NCBI GenBank assembly: GCA_902537235.1
Contig: CACBAO010000004.1
Coordinates: forward strand, 43,200 to 107,199
DNA from: an uncultured Alphaproteobacteria bacterium
GTDB taxonomy: Bacteria > Pseudomonadota > Alphaproteobacteria > Rhodobacterales > Rhodobacteraceae
Reading direction: 5' to 3'
DNA length: 64,000 nt
Shown here: one piece after another, positions 18,447 through 28,110 of the stretch
Layout: each line of letters opens with the position of its first letter
How positions within the stretch are numbered: the stretch's first letter is position 1
The notes under the pieces: model-generated
Seen by the model: the letters and a program-made list of their open reading frames with translations, nothing else
Told to the model about the DNA's origin: nothing
Databases searched by the model: none
Program-made: the position numbers and the translations under genes

Positions 18447-19013
18447 TCATAAACTTTTTCCATATAATTTGTTTTCTAGCATAGGCAAAAACCTTTTACC
18501 ATCCTCATTATGGGGATCGATTTCGTTCAGCCTCTTGTAGGATTTATATGCTTCACGAAAATTGCTATTGTGAATATGAATAAGCCCAGAACCAGATATG
18601 GCTCCGAAATGACGAGGCTGTCTTTTGAGCACCTCCTCAATATCTTTAAGTGATCCATAGAAATCACCCAATAAAAATTTTACTGTAGCCCTTTTATTCC
18701 ATCCCTCAACATAATCTGGATCTAATTCAATTATTTCACTGAACGCGATCTTTGCTTTTTTTAGTTTTCCAGAATTGAATAAGTCTAATGCTTCATCAAT
18801 CTTGTTCTTGTTTGTTCTATCGATATACCCTTCTAACCACAGACTCCAAACTTCTCTTCTTATAAGCCCTGAGTCAGAGGGGCTTGGTGAAGACGCTAAG
18901 TTATCAAGGAGTAGTTCAATTCTGTGTTTCTCTTTTGATGAAAGAGAAAGTGATGTAATCGGAAGTATAAAGCAGATAGCGAGGCAGCATGTATAAATGA
19001 ATTTCTTTGCCAT
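18447..19013 (-). CDS. Secreted TPR-repeat protein
   Basis: A 188-residue protein with a signal peptide (about residues 1-22). About three tetratricopeptide repeats are visible: IDEALDLFNSGKLKKAKIAF, EGWNKRATVKFLLGDFYGSL and FGAISGSGLIHIHNSNFREA. Likely a periplasmic scaffold protein. Probably cotranscribed with the SMR gene. No enzymatic motif. Confidence 0.8.
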   Translation of the reverse strand: MAKKFIYTCCLAICFILPITSLSLSSKEKHRIELLLDNLASSPSPSDSGLIRREVWSLWLEGYIDRTNKNKIDEALDLFNSGKLKKAKIAFSEIIELDPDYVEGWNKRATVKFLLGDFYGSLKDIEEVLKRQPRHFGAISGSGLIHIHNSNFREAYKSYKRLNEIDPHNEDGKRFLPMLENKLYGKSL

Positions 19014-19091
19014 TGATATGTAAATGTAAATTGATCTCTTCCTTAAATTAGCGTAATATTCTTTTTTTCAAGCTAGAATTTAAAAACTATA

Positions 19092-19109
19092 TCAAATGTT
19101 TACATTTGA
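19092..19109. promoter_or_regulatory. Palindrome upstream of cofD
   Basis: TCAAATG-TTTA-CATTTGA is a perfect 7-bp dyad in the divergent gap between the TPR gene and cofD, about 65 bases before the cofD ATG. A TTGACT that could act as a -35 box overlaps its right arm. This geometry suits an operator. A related AAATGTAAA lies about 65 bases to the left. Confidence 0.4.
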
Positions 19110-19173
19110 CTTTAGCTGAGTTAATGGTACCCACTTTCAGAAGCAAAAATAAAGGTTGCTAACTTTAACGAAA

Positions 19174-20115
19174 ATGAAAAGATCTATCAAAAATATTGTT
19201 CTTATAGCAGGTGGTGTAGGTGGTGCAAAATTAGCAGAAGGACTTAATTCTATAAAAGATATAGATCTTGCTATCATTGGCAACATTGCAGATGATGATG
19301 AGTTCCATGGGCTAAGGGTTTCTCCAGATATAGATACCTTAACGTATACACTTTCAGGAATGGTGAACCGAAAGCAAGGATGGGGAGTAAAAAATGACGA
19401 TTATAAGACGCTCTCAATGTTAAATCAATTAGGCGAAGAAACCTGGATGTCTTTAGGTGATCTCGACTTTGGTCTTCATATATATAGACAGCACAGACTT
19501 TTAAAAGATCATCGTCCGACAATTATTGCTAATGAGATCGCTAAAAAATTGGGTGTAACAGCAGATATAATCTTACCTACTGACGACAAGATTAGAACAG
19601 AGGTGCAAACCAAGTCGGGTTGGATATCATTTCAGGAATATTTTGTCAAAAAACGGTGTTCGCCGAAAATTATAAAACTAAAATACACCGGAATTAAATC
19701 AGCCAAAATCACCAAAGAGGCAGAAAAAGCACTCTTTAACGCTGAACTAATAATTATTGCTCCGTCAAATCCTTTAGTAAGTATAAAACCAATACTTGAA
19801 ATACCTGGGTTTAAATCGATAATTCAAAAAAATAATAAGAAGGTGATAGCAATAAGTCCGTTGATCCAAGGAAAGGCTTTAAAAGGTCCTGCATCAAAAA
19901 TGCTTAAACAATTAGGTTTCAAGCCAAATTCTTTTTCTTGTATGCAGTTCTATAAAGATATTTGCAAATCATTTATTCTCGATAGGTCCGATATAGGCTT
20001 AGAGAAACAATTTATTTCACTAAATCAAACACCTATATTTACCAACACTCTGATGACCTCTATAGGAGACAAGAGACGGCTGGCTAACTTCATAATCAAT
20101 CAACCTATTGATTGA
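19174..20115 (+). CDS. cofD: 2-phospho-L-lactate transferase (F420 biosynthesis, CofD)
   Basis: Transfers the phospholactyl (or related phosphoenolpyruvyl) moiety from its guanylated donor to FO, giving F420-0. The N-terminal IVLIAGGVGGAKLAEGL nucleotide loop, NIADDDEFHGLRVSPDIDTL and LGDLDFGLHIYR are typical of CofD/FbiA. NAELIIIAPSNPLVSI is in the middle. I use the ATG at 19174 (313 residues); the tracked start is a TTG six codons upstream. It heads the F420 group. cofC and cofG/H are not in the window. Confidence 0.92.
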   Translation: MKRSIKNIVLIAGGVGGAKLAEGLNSIKDIDLAIIGNIADDDEFHGLRVSPDIDTLTYTLSGMVNRKQGWGVKNDDYKTLSMLNQLGEETWMSLGDLDFGLHIYRQHRLLKDHRPTIIANEIAKKLGVTADIILPTDDKIRTEVQTKSGWISFQEYFVKKRCSPKIIKLKYTGIKSAKITKEAEKALFNAELIIIAPSNPLVSIKPILEIPGFKSIIQKNNKKVIAISPLIQGKALKGPASKMLKQLGFKPNSFSCMQFYKDICKSFILDRSDIGLEKQFISLNQTPIFTNTLMTSIGDKRRLANFIINQPID

Positions 20116-20152
20116 TCTTTTAAAAGACTTTAGAACTTTTTAAAAAAATTAA

Positions 20153-20172
20153 TTATAGATCGTGATCTATAA
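20153..20172. promoter_or_regulatory. Palindrome upstream of cofE
   Basis: TTATAGATC-GT-GATCTATAA is a perfect 9-bp inverted repeat in the 85-base gap between cofD and cofE, ending about 28 bases before cofE. No T-run follows, so an operator for a dimeric repressor is more likely than a terminator. A second short palindrome, TCTTTTAAAAGA, lies just after the cofD stop. Confidence 0.5.
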
Positions 20173-20200
20173 CTAGTATTATCGCAGATTAAGGTAGCTA

Positions 20201-20989
20201 TTGAAGAAAATGTCAAATTCAACGTTAAATTTAAATGTAATTCCGCATATCCCTGACATTGATAACGGTGATGACATTAGTGACATTCTAATTTCTGCTC
20301 TCAACAAATCATCTATATGTCTTAAAGAATTTGACGTTATTTGTATAGCACATAAAATATTTTCAAAAGCTGAAGGATGTATAATAAATTTAAAAGAAGT
20401 TTCTCCCTCCAAAAAAGCAATCGAACTCGGAAAAAGCCTTAGCAAGGACCCAAGAAAAGTCGAAGTCGTATTACAAGAAAGTAATAATATTATTCGCTCT
20501 TTTAAAAGAGCGGAACAAAATGAAGGAACTCTCATTTGTCAGCATAAACTTGGATTTATCTGCGCTAATGCAGGGGTTGACGAGTCCAATGTTGCAGAGC
20601 AGGAAACTGTAGTAACCGTTCCAAAAAATCCTGACCTTAGTGTGCAAGTTTTAAGAGATAAACTAAAAAATTACTTTGACTTGGAGAATTTGGGGATAGT
20701 TATGAGTGATACCTTTGGAAGGCCATGGAGGATTGGACAGGTCAATGTCGCTATTGGTGTCGCAGGAATACCAGCAACAAAAAAAGAGCAGGGAACTACA
20801 GATGCTTGGGGAAATCAATTATACGTGACAGAACCAGCTTTTTGTGATGAAATAGCAGCATCTTCTGGGTTGCTTATGAGCAAAGCAGGGAAATGTCCTG
20901 CAATTTTATTGAGAGGGCTTAGCTGGAGTGGAAAGTACGGCTCTGCAAACGACATTCTAAGAAAACAAAATGAGGATATGTTTAGATGA
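20201..20989 (+). CDS. cofE: Coenzyme F420-0:L-glutamate ligase (CofE)
   Basis: Adds gamma-linked glutamates to F420-0 using GTP. Family segments are visible: [15 protein letters not shown] near residue 45, [15 protein letters not shown] near 120, [20 protein letters not shown] near 170 and a late ILLRGLSW. It is stand-alone (262 residues), without the nitroreductase domain of mycobacterial FbiB. AAGG lies six bases before the TTG at 20201; an ATG at 20210 is the alternative. The stop overlaps the next ATG (ATGA). Confidence 0.92.
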   Translation: MKKMSNSTLNLNVIPHIPDIDNGDDISDILISALNKSSICLKEFDVICIAHKIFSKAEGCIINLKEVSPSKKAIELGKSLSKDPRKVEVVLQESNNIIRSFKRAEQNEGTLICQHKLGFICANAGVDESNVAEQETVVTVPKNPDLSVQVLRDKLKNYFDLENLGIVMSDTFGRPWRIGQVNVAIGVAGIPATKKEQGTTDAWGNQLYVTEPAFCDEIAASSGLLMSKAGKCPAILLRGLSWSGKYGSANDILRKQNEDMFR

Positions 20990-21654
20990 AATTATCAATT
21001 ATTGGAGGAACTGGGCCTCAGGGTAAAGGCCTTGCCCTTAGATTTGCTAAGGCAGGTTTTGAAGTTGCTTTGGGATCACGTGATGAATCCAGAGCTATCA
21101 AAGTTGCAGATAGTTTAACATCAAAAAACCAAAACCTCGTGGGGTCGATAACTGGGCTGTCGAATAGCGAAGCAATAGCATTCACGGACAAGTTTGTAAT
21201 ATTTTCAGTACCTTGGAGCGGTCACAACAATACACTTTCTGAAATCAAAGGGATGCTTGCGGATAAGGTACTTGTTGACATAGTAGTTCCATTGGAAGAC
21301 GGAAACCCGAGAAAAGTAGCTATGCCCCCTGAAGGCTCAGCTACAGAAGCAGCGCAAGCCATGTTAGGGCCTGACATACCAGTAGTTGGAGCCCTCCATA
21401 ATGTTTCCGCGAATACACTTAATCACCTAGAGAAAAAAATTAATTGTGATATCTTGGTATGTGGAAACAATTTGGATGCTAGGTTAGATACTATAGAGTT
21501 GTTAAAAAACTTAGAAGTCGAGGCTTACAATGCTGGTGATGCAACATCAGCGAGATGTTTAGAGGCTATAACACCTATATTGATTAGAATAAATATGTCT
21601 AAAGCGGTGCCTTTTTCACATGCTGGAATAAAAATTTGGCCACCAGAGGAATAA
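20986..21654 (+). CDS. npdG: NADPH:F420 oxidoreductase (NpdG/Fno type)
   Basis: Exchanges hydride between NADP(H) and F420. The N-terminal Rossmann loop [20 protein letters not shown] followed by LGSRDESRA (NADP phosphate-binding Ser-Arg) is the signature of this family; [12 protein letters not shown] matches the F420-side segment. 222 residues, normal. It is translationally coupled to cofE, which supports a role in supplying F420H2 to the LLM enzyme encoded 14 bases downstream. Confidence 0.9.
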   Translation: MKLSIIGGTGPQGKGLALRFAKAGFEVALGSRDESRAIKVADSLTSKNQNLVGSITGLSNSEAIAFTDKFVIFSVPWSGHNNTLSEIKGMLADKVLVDIVVPLEDGNPRKVAMPPEGSATEAAQAMLGPDIPVVGALHNVSANTLNHLEKKINCDILVCGNNLDARLDTIELLKNLEVEAYNAGDATSARCLEAITPILIRINMSKAVPFSHAGIKIWPPEE

Positions 21655-21668
21655 AAAAGGAGGAAGAT

Positions 21669-22670
21669 ATGGAATTTGCAATTTGTTTTAAAGGGTTTGT
21701 TCAACCAGATCGAGCAAAAGCGCTGGTTAGATTGGCTGAAAGCGCTGGATTCACGTATTGCTGGTTCTACGACAGCCACATACTTTGGAGAGAAAGCTTT
21801 GCTCAAATGGCTATGTGTATGGAACATACAAAAAAAATGAGGTTTGGACCGTGTGTAACCAATCCCAACACAAGAGACTGGTCTTTAGCGGCATCAATGT
21901 TTGGCTCACTTGCTTTACAATCCAATGGACGATTTGATATTGGTGTTGGAAGAGGCGATAGCGCTGTCCGCGTAATGGGGAAAAAGCCTTCTAACCTAGC
22001 ACGAATGGAAGAATTTATTTTAAAAGTTAAGGCAATGGTTAAGGGAGATGAAGTCCAGTATGGTGATGTTCCCAACCCAATCCAATTCCCATGGGCAGAA
22101 GGATATGATTTACCCGTCTGGGTAGCTGCCTATGGACCAAAGGCTCTTACATCTGCTGGAAAAGTTGGAGATGGTCTGGTGCTTCAAATTGCTTCCCCAA
22201 CCGTTTGCAAATGGCTCAGAGATCAAGCGGTAAATGCAGGAGAAGAACACGGACGTGATATGTCAGACTACAAGGTAATGGTGGCCGCACCTGCTTACTT
22301 TGGAGACAGAGCAGAAAGTATTGAGAAAGTAAAGTGGTTTCCCGCTATGGTTGGAAATCACGTAGCTGACATAGTTGAGAAGTATGGTGAAGATAACAAA
22401 GACATTCCCAACAGCCTCACGGACTATATTAAAGATCGCCGCGGCTATGATTACTCTAAACATGGCCAGAGCGACAATCCCTATTTAGAATTTATCACAG
22501 ATGAAATAGTTGAAGAGTTTTGTGTTTTGGGAACCGCTGATCAACATGTAAAAAAACTTAAAACATTAAAAGACCTCGGAGTAACCCAATTCAATATTTA
22601 TCTGGATAGCGGAGACGAAGAGAGAATTATCGCAGAGTATGGAGAAAATGTTATACCAGCTTTTTCATAA
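21669..22670 (+). CDS. F420-dependent LLM-family oxidoreductase (Mer-like)
   Basis: A luciferase-like TIM-barrel enzyme resembling the methylene-tetrahydromethanopterin reductase-like (CPS_4043-type) F420 group. Motifs include YCWFYDSHILWRE (about residues 34-46), MRFGPCVTNPNTRDW, GRFDIGVGRGDSAVR and LPVWVAAYGPKAL. The track start (21636) is an upstream TTG; the ATG at 21669 is preceded by AAGGAGG, giving 333 residues. Position after cofE-npdG supports F420 rather than FMN. The downstream hydantoinase and carbamoylase suggest a cyclic amide or pyrimidine-like substrate, which is inference. Confidence 0.85.
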   Translation: MEFAICFKGFVQPDRAKALVRLAESAGFTYCWFYDSHILWRESFAQMAMCMEHTKKMRFGPCVTNPNTRDWSLAASMFGSLALQSNGRFDIGVGRGDSAVRVMGKKPSNLARMEEFILKVKAMVKGDEVQYGDVPNPIQFPWAEGYDLPVWVAAYGPKALTSAGKVGDGLVLQIASPTVCKWLRDQAVNAGEEHGRDMSDYKVMVAAPAYFGDRAESIEKVKWFPAMVGNHVADIVEKYGEDNKDIPNSLTDYIKDRRGYDYSKHGQSDNPYLEFITDEIVEEFCVLGTADQHVKKLKTLKDLGVTQFNIYLDSGDEERIIAEYGENVIPAFS

Positions 22671-22768
22671 AATGTTTCAGTTATTGAAAAACAGACTTTT
22701 CTCCATTTCTTAGCTGTAAAAAACTGAATTACAAATATAGCTCAGGTAAATCTTAGGTTAATTAGCTC

Positions 22769-23680
22769 TTGATAAAAAAAATATCAGTAGAGACATCAGA
22801 GGTTTGGGGACACGGAGCAATGCTCCTTTTCTCCCTTTGTGTATCAGTTTCATATATTTTAGGCGCCATGGTAGCAAATGACATAGAGCCAGGAGCCATA
22901 ACAGCAGCAAGGTTTTTGATAGGAGCAATTGTAATGGGAACATTATTGTTTATTTCAAAAAACCTTAAGAGAGAGGACTTCAAAAAACCATGGCGATTTT
23001 TGATCCTCGGGTTGAGTATAGTTATTTATTTTGTATTAATGTTCGAAGCACTAAAAACAGCTTCTTCTTTTTCACTAGCTGTAGTTTTTACGCTCACCCC
23101 TTTTATTGCACTTTTTTTTGAATATTTTTTAAATAAAAAAGTGACTCTTAGGGCGTTATTTGCAATTTCTCTTGGAGCAATGGGAGCGATTTGGGTGATT
23201 TTTGAAGGCAATCTAGAAAACCTTTTAGCATTTAAAATAGGCTATGGTGAACTACTCTTTTTTTGGGGGTGTGTTGGACACGCTTTATATGCTATTTTGA
23301 TCCCTGTTCTAAACAAAGGGGAAAATGCGGCATCGCAAACCTTAGGAACTTTAAGTGCTGGATTTCTACTACTTTTTTTAATTTTTACTAATGATATTGT
23401 TGAAACAAATTGGCTTAGCCTATCTCCATTGGTCTGGATAACTACAATTTACTTGGCAACTATTGCGACAGCTTTTACTTTTTTTTTAATCCAGTTTGCA
23501 GCGAAAAGAATAAGCGCTTCAAAAGTAATGGCATACACCTATGCTGTTCCTTTTTGGGTGGCCTTAGGCGAAATAATTATTAACTCTCGCTTTCCAAATG
23601 CAAACATAATTTTTGGAGGCTTGATAATTGCCTTTGCATTATTAGTGCTAATTAGTGATAATACAAGGGCGAAGATATAA
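22769..23680 (+). CDS. EamA/DMT superfamily transporter
   Basis: About ten hydrophobic helices in two EamA repeats (ITAARFLIGAIVMGTLLFI in the first; TAFTFFLIQFAAKRISASK in the second). The start is a TTG at 22769 with only a weak upstream site; an internal ATG at codon 18 would remove part of helix 1. It lies between the LLM gene and the carbamoylase gene on the same strand. It could export or import a pathway metabolite; substrate unknown. Confidence 0.82.
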   Translation: MIKKISVETSEVWGHGAMLLFSLCVSVSYILGAMVANDIEPGAITAARFLIGAIVMGTLLFISKNLKREDFKKPWRFLILGLSIVIYFVLMFEALKTASSFSLAVVFTLTPFIALFFEYFLNKKVTLRALFAISLGAMGAIWVIFEGNLENLLAFKIGYGELLFFWGCVGHALYAILIPVLNKGENAASQTLGTLSAGFLLLFLIFTNDIVETNWLSLSPLVWITTIYLATIATAFTFFLIQFAAKRISASKVMAYTYAVPFWVALGEIIINSRFPNANIIFGGLIIAFALLVLISDNTRAKI

Positions 23681-23709
23681 GAAGATATATAATTTGTTAA
23701 GAGGATCGA

Positions 23710-24957
23710 ATGTCAACACCAGCAGCTAATTTAAAAATAAATTCATCTCGTCTTTGGGAATCCTTAATGGAGATGGCAAAAATAGGTCCCGGTGTCGCAG
23801 GTGGAAACAACAGACAAACACTCACGGACGAAGACGCAGAAGGACGAGAGTTGTTCAAAAAGTGGTGTGATAAAGAAAGTTTGGAAATGGGTGTTGACAA
23901 AATGGGAACAATGTTCGCTAGACGTGAAGGAACAGACCCTAATGCTTTACCTGTATACGTTGGAAGCCATCTAGATACCCAGCCAACCGGGGGTAAGTAT
24001 GATGGAGTTTTAGGAGTTCTAGGTGGGTTGGAGATAATAAGAACACTCAATGAACTTGATATAAAAACAAAGCATCCAATTGTAGTCGTAAATTTTACAA
24101 ATGAAGAAGGAACTCGCTTTGCACCTCCAATGATGGCGTCAGGAGTTTTTGCAGGAGTACATGAACTCCAATGGGCTTATGATCGAAAGGATGCAGCAGG
24201 AAAAACGTTTGGAGAAGAAATCAATCGAATTGGATGGATCGGTGACGAAGAAGTAGGATCACGAAAAATGCATGCTTTTTTTGAACTCCACATAGAGCAA
24301 GGGCCGATATTAGAGGCTGAAAATAAAGATATTGGCGTTGTGACCCATGGTCAAGGGCTAAATTGGATACAAGTCACTCTTACTGGTCGGGAAAGTCATA
24401 CGGGATCAACCCCAATGCCGATGCGTAAAAATGCCGGTCTAGGGATGGCTAGGATAACAGAACTAGTTCAGGAGATCGCTATGAGTCACCAACCATCCGC
24501 AGTTGGTGGAATAGGTCAATGCGATGTGTTTCCTAATAGTAGAAACATAATCCCTGGGAAAGTGGTGTTTACTATAGATTTTAGATCTCCATCATTTGAC
24601 GTTCAGGATGATATGGAAACCCGTTTGTATGAAGGAGCAAAAAAAATTGCTTCTGATTTAGACTTGAATGTGGAATTTGAAAAGGTAGGGCATTTTGACC
24701 CCGTGACCTTTGATGAAGGATGTGTAGACAAAGTTAGAAGAGCCGCTGAAAGATTAGGGTATTCACATAAAAATATTATATCGGGAGCAGGGCATGACGC
24801 TTGTTGGATAAATAAAGTAGCACCAACAGCGATGATAATGTGCCCGTGCGTCGACGGTTTGAGCCACAATGAAGCAGAAGAGATATCCGAAAGTTGGGCT
24901 TCAGCTGGTGCCGATGTTTTATTGCATGCAGTATTAGAAGCTGCGGAAATAGTTTAA
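23710..24957 (+). CDS. Hydantoinase/carbamoylase family amidase (M20 fold)
   Basis: Metal-dependent N-carbamoyl amino-acid hydrolase or beta-ureidopropionase: removes the carbamoyl group from the ring-opened product as CO2 and ammonia. Metal ligands are visible in VGSHLDTQPTGGKYDGVLGV (His, Asp), TNEEGTRFAPPM (Glu), FELHIEQGP (His) and GAGHDACWI (His). GRESHTGSTPMPMR is the substrate/dimer-domain segment. 415 residues, normal. Thirteen bases before the dihydropyrimidinase gene. Allantoate amidohydrolase is a possible alternative in the same family. Confidence 0.88.
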   Translation: MSTPAANLKINSSRLWESLMEMAKIGPGVAGGNNRQTLTDEDAEGRELFKKWCDKESLEMGVDKMGTMFARREGTDPNALPVYVGSHLDTQPTGGKYDGVLGVLGGLEIIRTLNELDIKTKHPIVVVNFTNEEGTRFAPPMMASGVFAGVHELQWAYDRKDAAGKTFGEEINRIGWIGDEEVGSRKMHAFFELHIEQGPILEAENKDIGVVTHGQGLNWIQVTLTGRESHTGSTPMPMRKNAGLGMARITELVQEIAMSHQPSAVGGIGQCDVFPNSRNIIPGKVVFTIDFRSPSFDVQDDMETRLYEGAKKIASDLDLNVEFEKVGHFDPVTFDEGCVDKVRRAAERLGYSHKNIISGAGHDACWINKVAPTAMIMCPCVDGLSHNEAEEISESWASAGADVLLHAVLEAAEIV

Positions 24958-24970
24958 TTGGGAGGGTAAA

Positions 24971-26431
24971 ATGACTAAAGTAATAAAAGGTGGAACCATT
25001 GTAACATCTGACCGAGAGTGGAAAGCTGATGTATTAATCGAAAATGAAAAAATAAAGCAGATAGGGGAAAATCTAAAGGGAGACGAGACCATTGACGCAG
25101 AGGGCGCTTATGTGATCCCCGGCGGAATAGACCCCCATACGCACCTCGAAATGCCTTTTATGGGTACTACTGCCGCAGAGACTTTTGAAACAGGCACCTG
25201 GGCAGCCGCAGTTGGCGGCACAACGATGTTAGTAGACTTCTGTCTTCCTGGTGAGGATGGCAGTTTGGTTAATGCAGTAAAAGAATGGCATAGAAAATCA
25301 GAGCCTCAAATTTGTTCTGACATCGGTTATCACATGGCGGTTACAGGTTGGTCTGAACAGATTTTTGATGAAATGCCAAAGGTAGTTGAGATGGGAGTAA
25401 ATTCCTTCAAGCATTTTATGGCTTATAAAGGAGCCCTAATGATTGAGGATGATGAAATGTTTGCATCTTTTAAAAGATGTGCAGCTATCGGTGCTCTGCC
25501 TATGGTTCACGCCGAAAATGGTGATATTGTTGCCGAGCTTCAGCAAAAATACCTCCAAGAAGGAGTAACTGGTCCTGAGGGGCACGCATACTCAAGACCT
25601 CCAGAAGTTGAAGGAGAAGCAGCTAATAGAGCGATAATGATAGCCGATGCTGCAGGAGTACCACTATATGTTGTTCATGTATCTTGTGAGCAGGCTCATG
25701 AGGCTATTAGAAGAGCTAGGCAAAAAGGTATGAGAGTTTTTGGTGAACCCCTTATTCAATTTCTAACGCTAGATGAGAGCGAATACTTTAATAAAGATTG
25801 GGAACATGCTGCTAGACGAGTCATGTCACCTCCCTTTAGAGACAAATCTCATCAAGATGGATTATGGGCTGGTCTTCAGTCTGGATCTCTTCAGGTTGTT
25901 GCTACAGACCATGCCGCGTTTTCAACGGAACAAAAAAGAATGGGAGTAAATGATTTCACTAAGATTCCAAATGGAAGTAACGGGCTAGAGGAACGGTTAT
26001 CAGTTCTTTGGACTCAGGGCGTAGAAACGGGACGACTAACCCGACAGGAGTTTGTTGCAATTACTTCAAGTAATATTGCTAAAATTCTAAACATTTATCC
26101 AAAAAAAGGAGCAATTTTAGAAGGAGCAGATGCAGATATTGTTGTTTGGGACCCAAAGATTTCTAAAACAATTTCGACTAGTACTCATAAATCAATTTTA
26201 GACTACAATGTTTTCGAGGGATTCGAAGTCACAGCACAACCAAGATACACATTATCTAGAGGCGATGTAATATGGGCATGGGGCAAGAATTCTAGTCCAC
26301 AACCAGGAAGGGGTAGATTCGTCCCAAGACCTGCTTTCCCAGCATTGCATAGTGCAGTATCAAAGTGGAAGGCGCTAAATACACCAAGAAAAATTGAACG
26401 TGATCCTTTAAATATACCTGCTGGAGTATAA
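24971..26431 (+). CDS. Dihydropyrimidinase / D-hydantoinase
   Basis: Binuclear metal amidohydrolase that opens dihydropyrimidine or hydantoin rings. Ligands: DPHTHLEMPF (HxH, about residue 57), the carbamylated Lys in HFMAYKGALM (about 155), MVHAENG (His), YVVHVSCEQ (His) and VATDHAAFS (Asp). 486 residues, typical. An SD (GGGAGG) lies six bases before the ATG. It is followed by a dedicated ABC importer, so its substrate is probably taken up from outside. Uracil/thymine-derived rings or hydantoins fit. Confidence 0.9.
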   Translation: MTKVIKGGTIVTSDREWKADVLIENEKIKQIGENLKGDETIDAEGAYVIPGGIDPHTHLEMPFMGTTAAETFETGTWAAAVGGTTMLVDFCLPGEDGSLVNAVKEWHRKSEPQICSDIGYHMAVTGWSEQIFDEMPKVVEMGVNSFKHFMAYKGALMIEDDEMFASFKRCAAIGALPMVHAENGDIVAELQQKYLQEGVTGPEGHAYSRPPEVEGEAANRAIMIADAAGVPLYVVHVSCEQAHEAIRRARQKGMRVFGEPLIQFLTLDESEYFNKDWEHAARRVMSPPFRDKSHQDGLWAGLQSGSLQVVATDHAAFSTEQKRMGVNDFTKIPNGSNGLEERLSVLWTQGVETGRLTRQEFVAITSSNIAKILNIYPKKGAILEGADADIVVWDPKISKTISTSTHKSILDYNVFEGFEVTAQPRYTLSRGDVIWAWGKNSSPQPGRGRFVPRPAFPALHSAVSKWKALNTPRKIERDPLNIPAGV

Positions 26432-26452
26432 AAGCCACACGAAGGAAAACTT

Positions 26453-27226
26453 ATGATAAGCGTATCCGATGTTAATCTAACATTTGAAACAAATGACGGT
26501 CCTGTAAATGCGTTAAGGAGTGTATCTTTGGAAGTCAATGAAGGAGATTTTGTATCCTTTATTGGACCGTCTGGATGTGGGAAAACAACTCTTCTCAGAG
26601 TTATTGCAGCTCTTGAGACACCTACAGACGGTAAGGTAATTGTAAATAACATGACACCTGATGAAGCAAGAAAAGCCAGAGAATATGGGTATGTGTTCCA
26701 GGCTGCGGGGTTATACCCCTGGAGGACAGTAAGTGGAAACATTAAGCTGCCTCTAGAGATTATGGGGTATTCTGCTAGTGAGAAAGAAGACCGAACTCGA
26801 AAAGTAATAGACTTAGTAGAATTAAAGGGGTTTGAAAAAAAGTTTCCTTGGCAGTTGTCTGGTGGAATGCAACAACGAGCATCTATAGCAAGAGCTTTGG
26901 CGTTTGACGCAAATATTCTGCTAATGGACGAGCCTTTTGGAGCTCTCGACGAAATTGTAAGAGATAGATTGAACGGAGAACTTTTAAATTTGTGGGGTCG
27001 AACCGATAAAACTATTTGTTTTGTTACACATTCAATTCCAGAGGCCGTTTTCTTATCAACAAAAATTGTGGTCATGTCTCCTAGACCAGGAAGAATAACG
27101 GACGTAATAGAGAGCCCACTACCAAAAAATCGCGATTTAAATATAAGAGATAGTCAGGAGTTTATAAAAATTGCACAAAGAGTGAGAGAAGGCTTAAAGG
27201 CTGGTCAAACCGAAGATGTTTTTTAG
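26453..27226 (+). CDS. ABC transporter ATP-binding subunit (TauB/SsuB/ThiZ-like)
   Basis: ATPase of an importer of the nitrate/sulfonate/taurine/thiamine-precursor class. Walker [13 protein letters not shown] (about residue 39), Q-loop [14 protein letters not shown], signature [15 protein letters not shown], Walker [13 protein letters not shown] and switch His in [10 protein letters not shown] are intact. 257 residues. It is the first of four transporter genes between the dihydropyrimidinase and the aminotransferase, implying uptake of the heterocyclic substrate. Confidence 0.92.
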   Translation: MISVSDVNLTFETNDGPVNALRSVSLEVNEGDFVSFIGPSGCGKTTLLRVIAALETPTDGKVIVNNMTPDEARKAREYGYVFQAAGLYPWRTVSGNIKLPLEIMGYSASEKEDRTRKVIDLVELKGFEKKFPWQLSGGMQQRASIARALAFDANILLMDEPFGALDEIVRDRLNGELLNLWGRTDKTICFVTHSIPEAVFLSTKIVVMSPRPGRITDVIESPLPKNRDLNIRDSQEFIKIAQRVREGLKAGQTEDVF

Positions 27227-27240
27227 AAGGATTTATAAAA

Positions 27241-28110
27241 ATGAAAACATCTTACCTTGCAAATAAATTTATTCCTGTTTCCACAATAGTAATTTTAATA
27301 GGAATATTTTGGTACCTGGTCGCGGTTCCAATGAACTCTGATAAAGTTTCAAGACAGTTTAAAAACCTTCCAACCGGTGAGCATATACTTAAGTGCTGGA
27401 GTTTGAAAAAACCAAAGCTTCCTACCCCGCATCAAATTATTACTGAGATGGTAAATACTATTTTTTTTAAAAAAATCAGTTCAAAGCGTTCTCTTGTTTA
27501 TCATGGATGGATTACTTTGCAGGCAACCTTAGCAGGATTTTTCTTGGGTACGCTCCTAGGAATTTTACTAGCTTTAGGAATAGTACATAATAAAGCGATG
27601 GACCTTAGTGTAATGCCTTGGGTAATTGCCAGTCAAACTATCCCCATTCTTGCTATAGCACCAATGATAATAGTTGTGATGAATTCAGTTGGGGTAACAG
27701 GTTTGTTACCAAAAGCAATTATTTCTATGTATCTCTCTTTTTTTCCAGTCGTTGTAGGTATGGTAAAAGGCTTGAGATCACCAGACCAGATTCAGCTAGA
27801 TCAAATGAAGACCTGGTCTGCGTCTTCAAACCAAATTTTGTGGTATTTGAGGTTTCCTTCCTCTTTACCTTTTCTTTTTGCTTCATTAAAGGTCGGAGTA
27901 GCTGCCTCTCTGGTCGGTGCTATAGTCGGGGAGCTTCCTTCGGGTGCTATTGCCGGTTTGGGCGCTAGAATGCTAGCAGGCACGTATTATGGTCAGACAA
28001 TTATGATTTGGAGCGCTTTGTTTGCTGCCGCTTTTATTGCCGCATTTTTAGTATTCACAATAGATTTTTTACAAAAAATCACGCTTAAAAAAATGGCTAT
28101 TATCAGATGA
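27241..28110 (+). CDS. ABC transporter permease (first of pair)
   Basis: A 289-residue inner-membrane permease. After an N-terminal helix and an extended periplasmic loop (KLPTPHQIITEM), about five further helices follow. The coupling segment MVKGLRSPDQIQLDQMKTWSAS contacts the ATPase. Its last four bases overlap the next permease start (ATGA). Two different permease genes indicate a heterodimeric channel. Confidence 0.88.
   Translation: MKTSYLANKFIPVSTIVILIGIFWYLVAVPMNSDKVSRQFKNLPTGEHILKCWSLKKPKLPTPHQIITEMVNTIFFKKISSKRSLVYHGWITLQATLAGFFLGTLLGILLALGIVHNKAMDLSVMPWVIASQTIPILAIAPMIIVVMNSVGVTGLLPKAIISMYLSFFPVVVGMVKGLRSPDQIQLDQMKTWSASSNQILWYLRFPSSLPFLFASLKVGVAASLVGAIVGELPSGAIAGLGARMLAGTYYGQTIMIWSALFAAAFIAAFLVFTIDFLQKITLKKMAIIR

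Noticed and set aside
22677-22728. TTCAGTT...AACTGAA repeat after the LLM gene as a terminator
   Set aside because: The arms are 38 bases apart, only seven bases long and lack a T-run.
26203-27075. 290-codon minus-strand ORF across the dihydropyrimidinase/ATPase junction
   Set aside because: It lies opposite two strongly supported genes with intact catalytic motifs, and its translation has no recognisable motif; it is a shadow frame.
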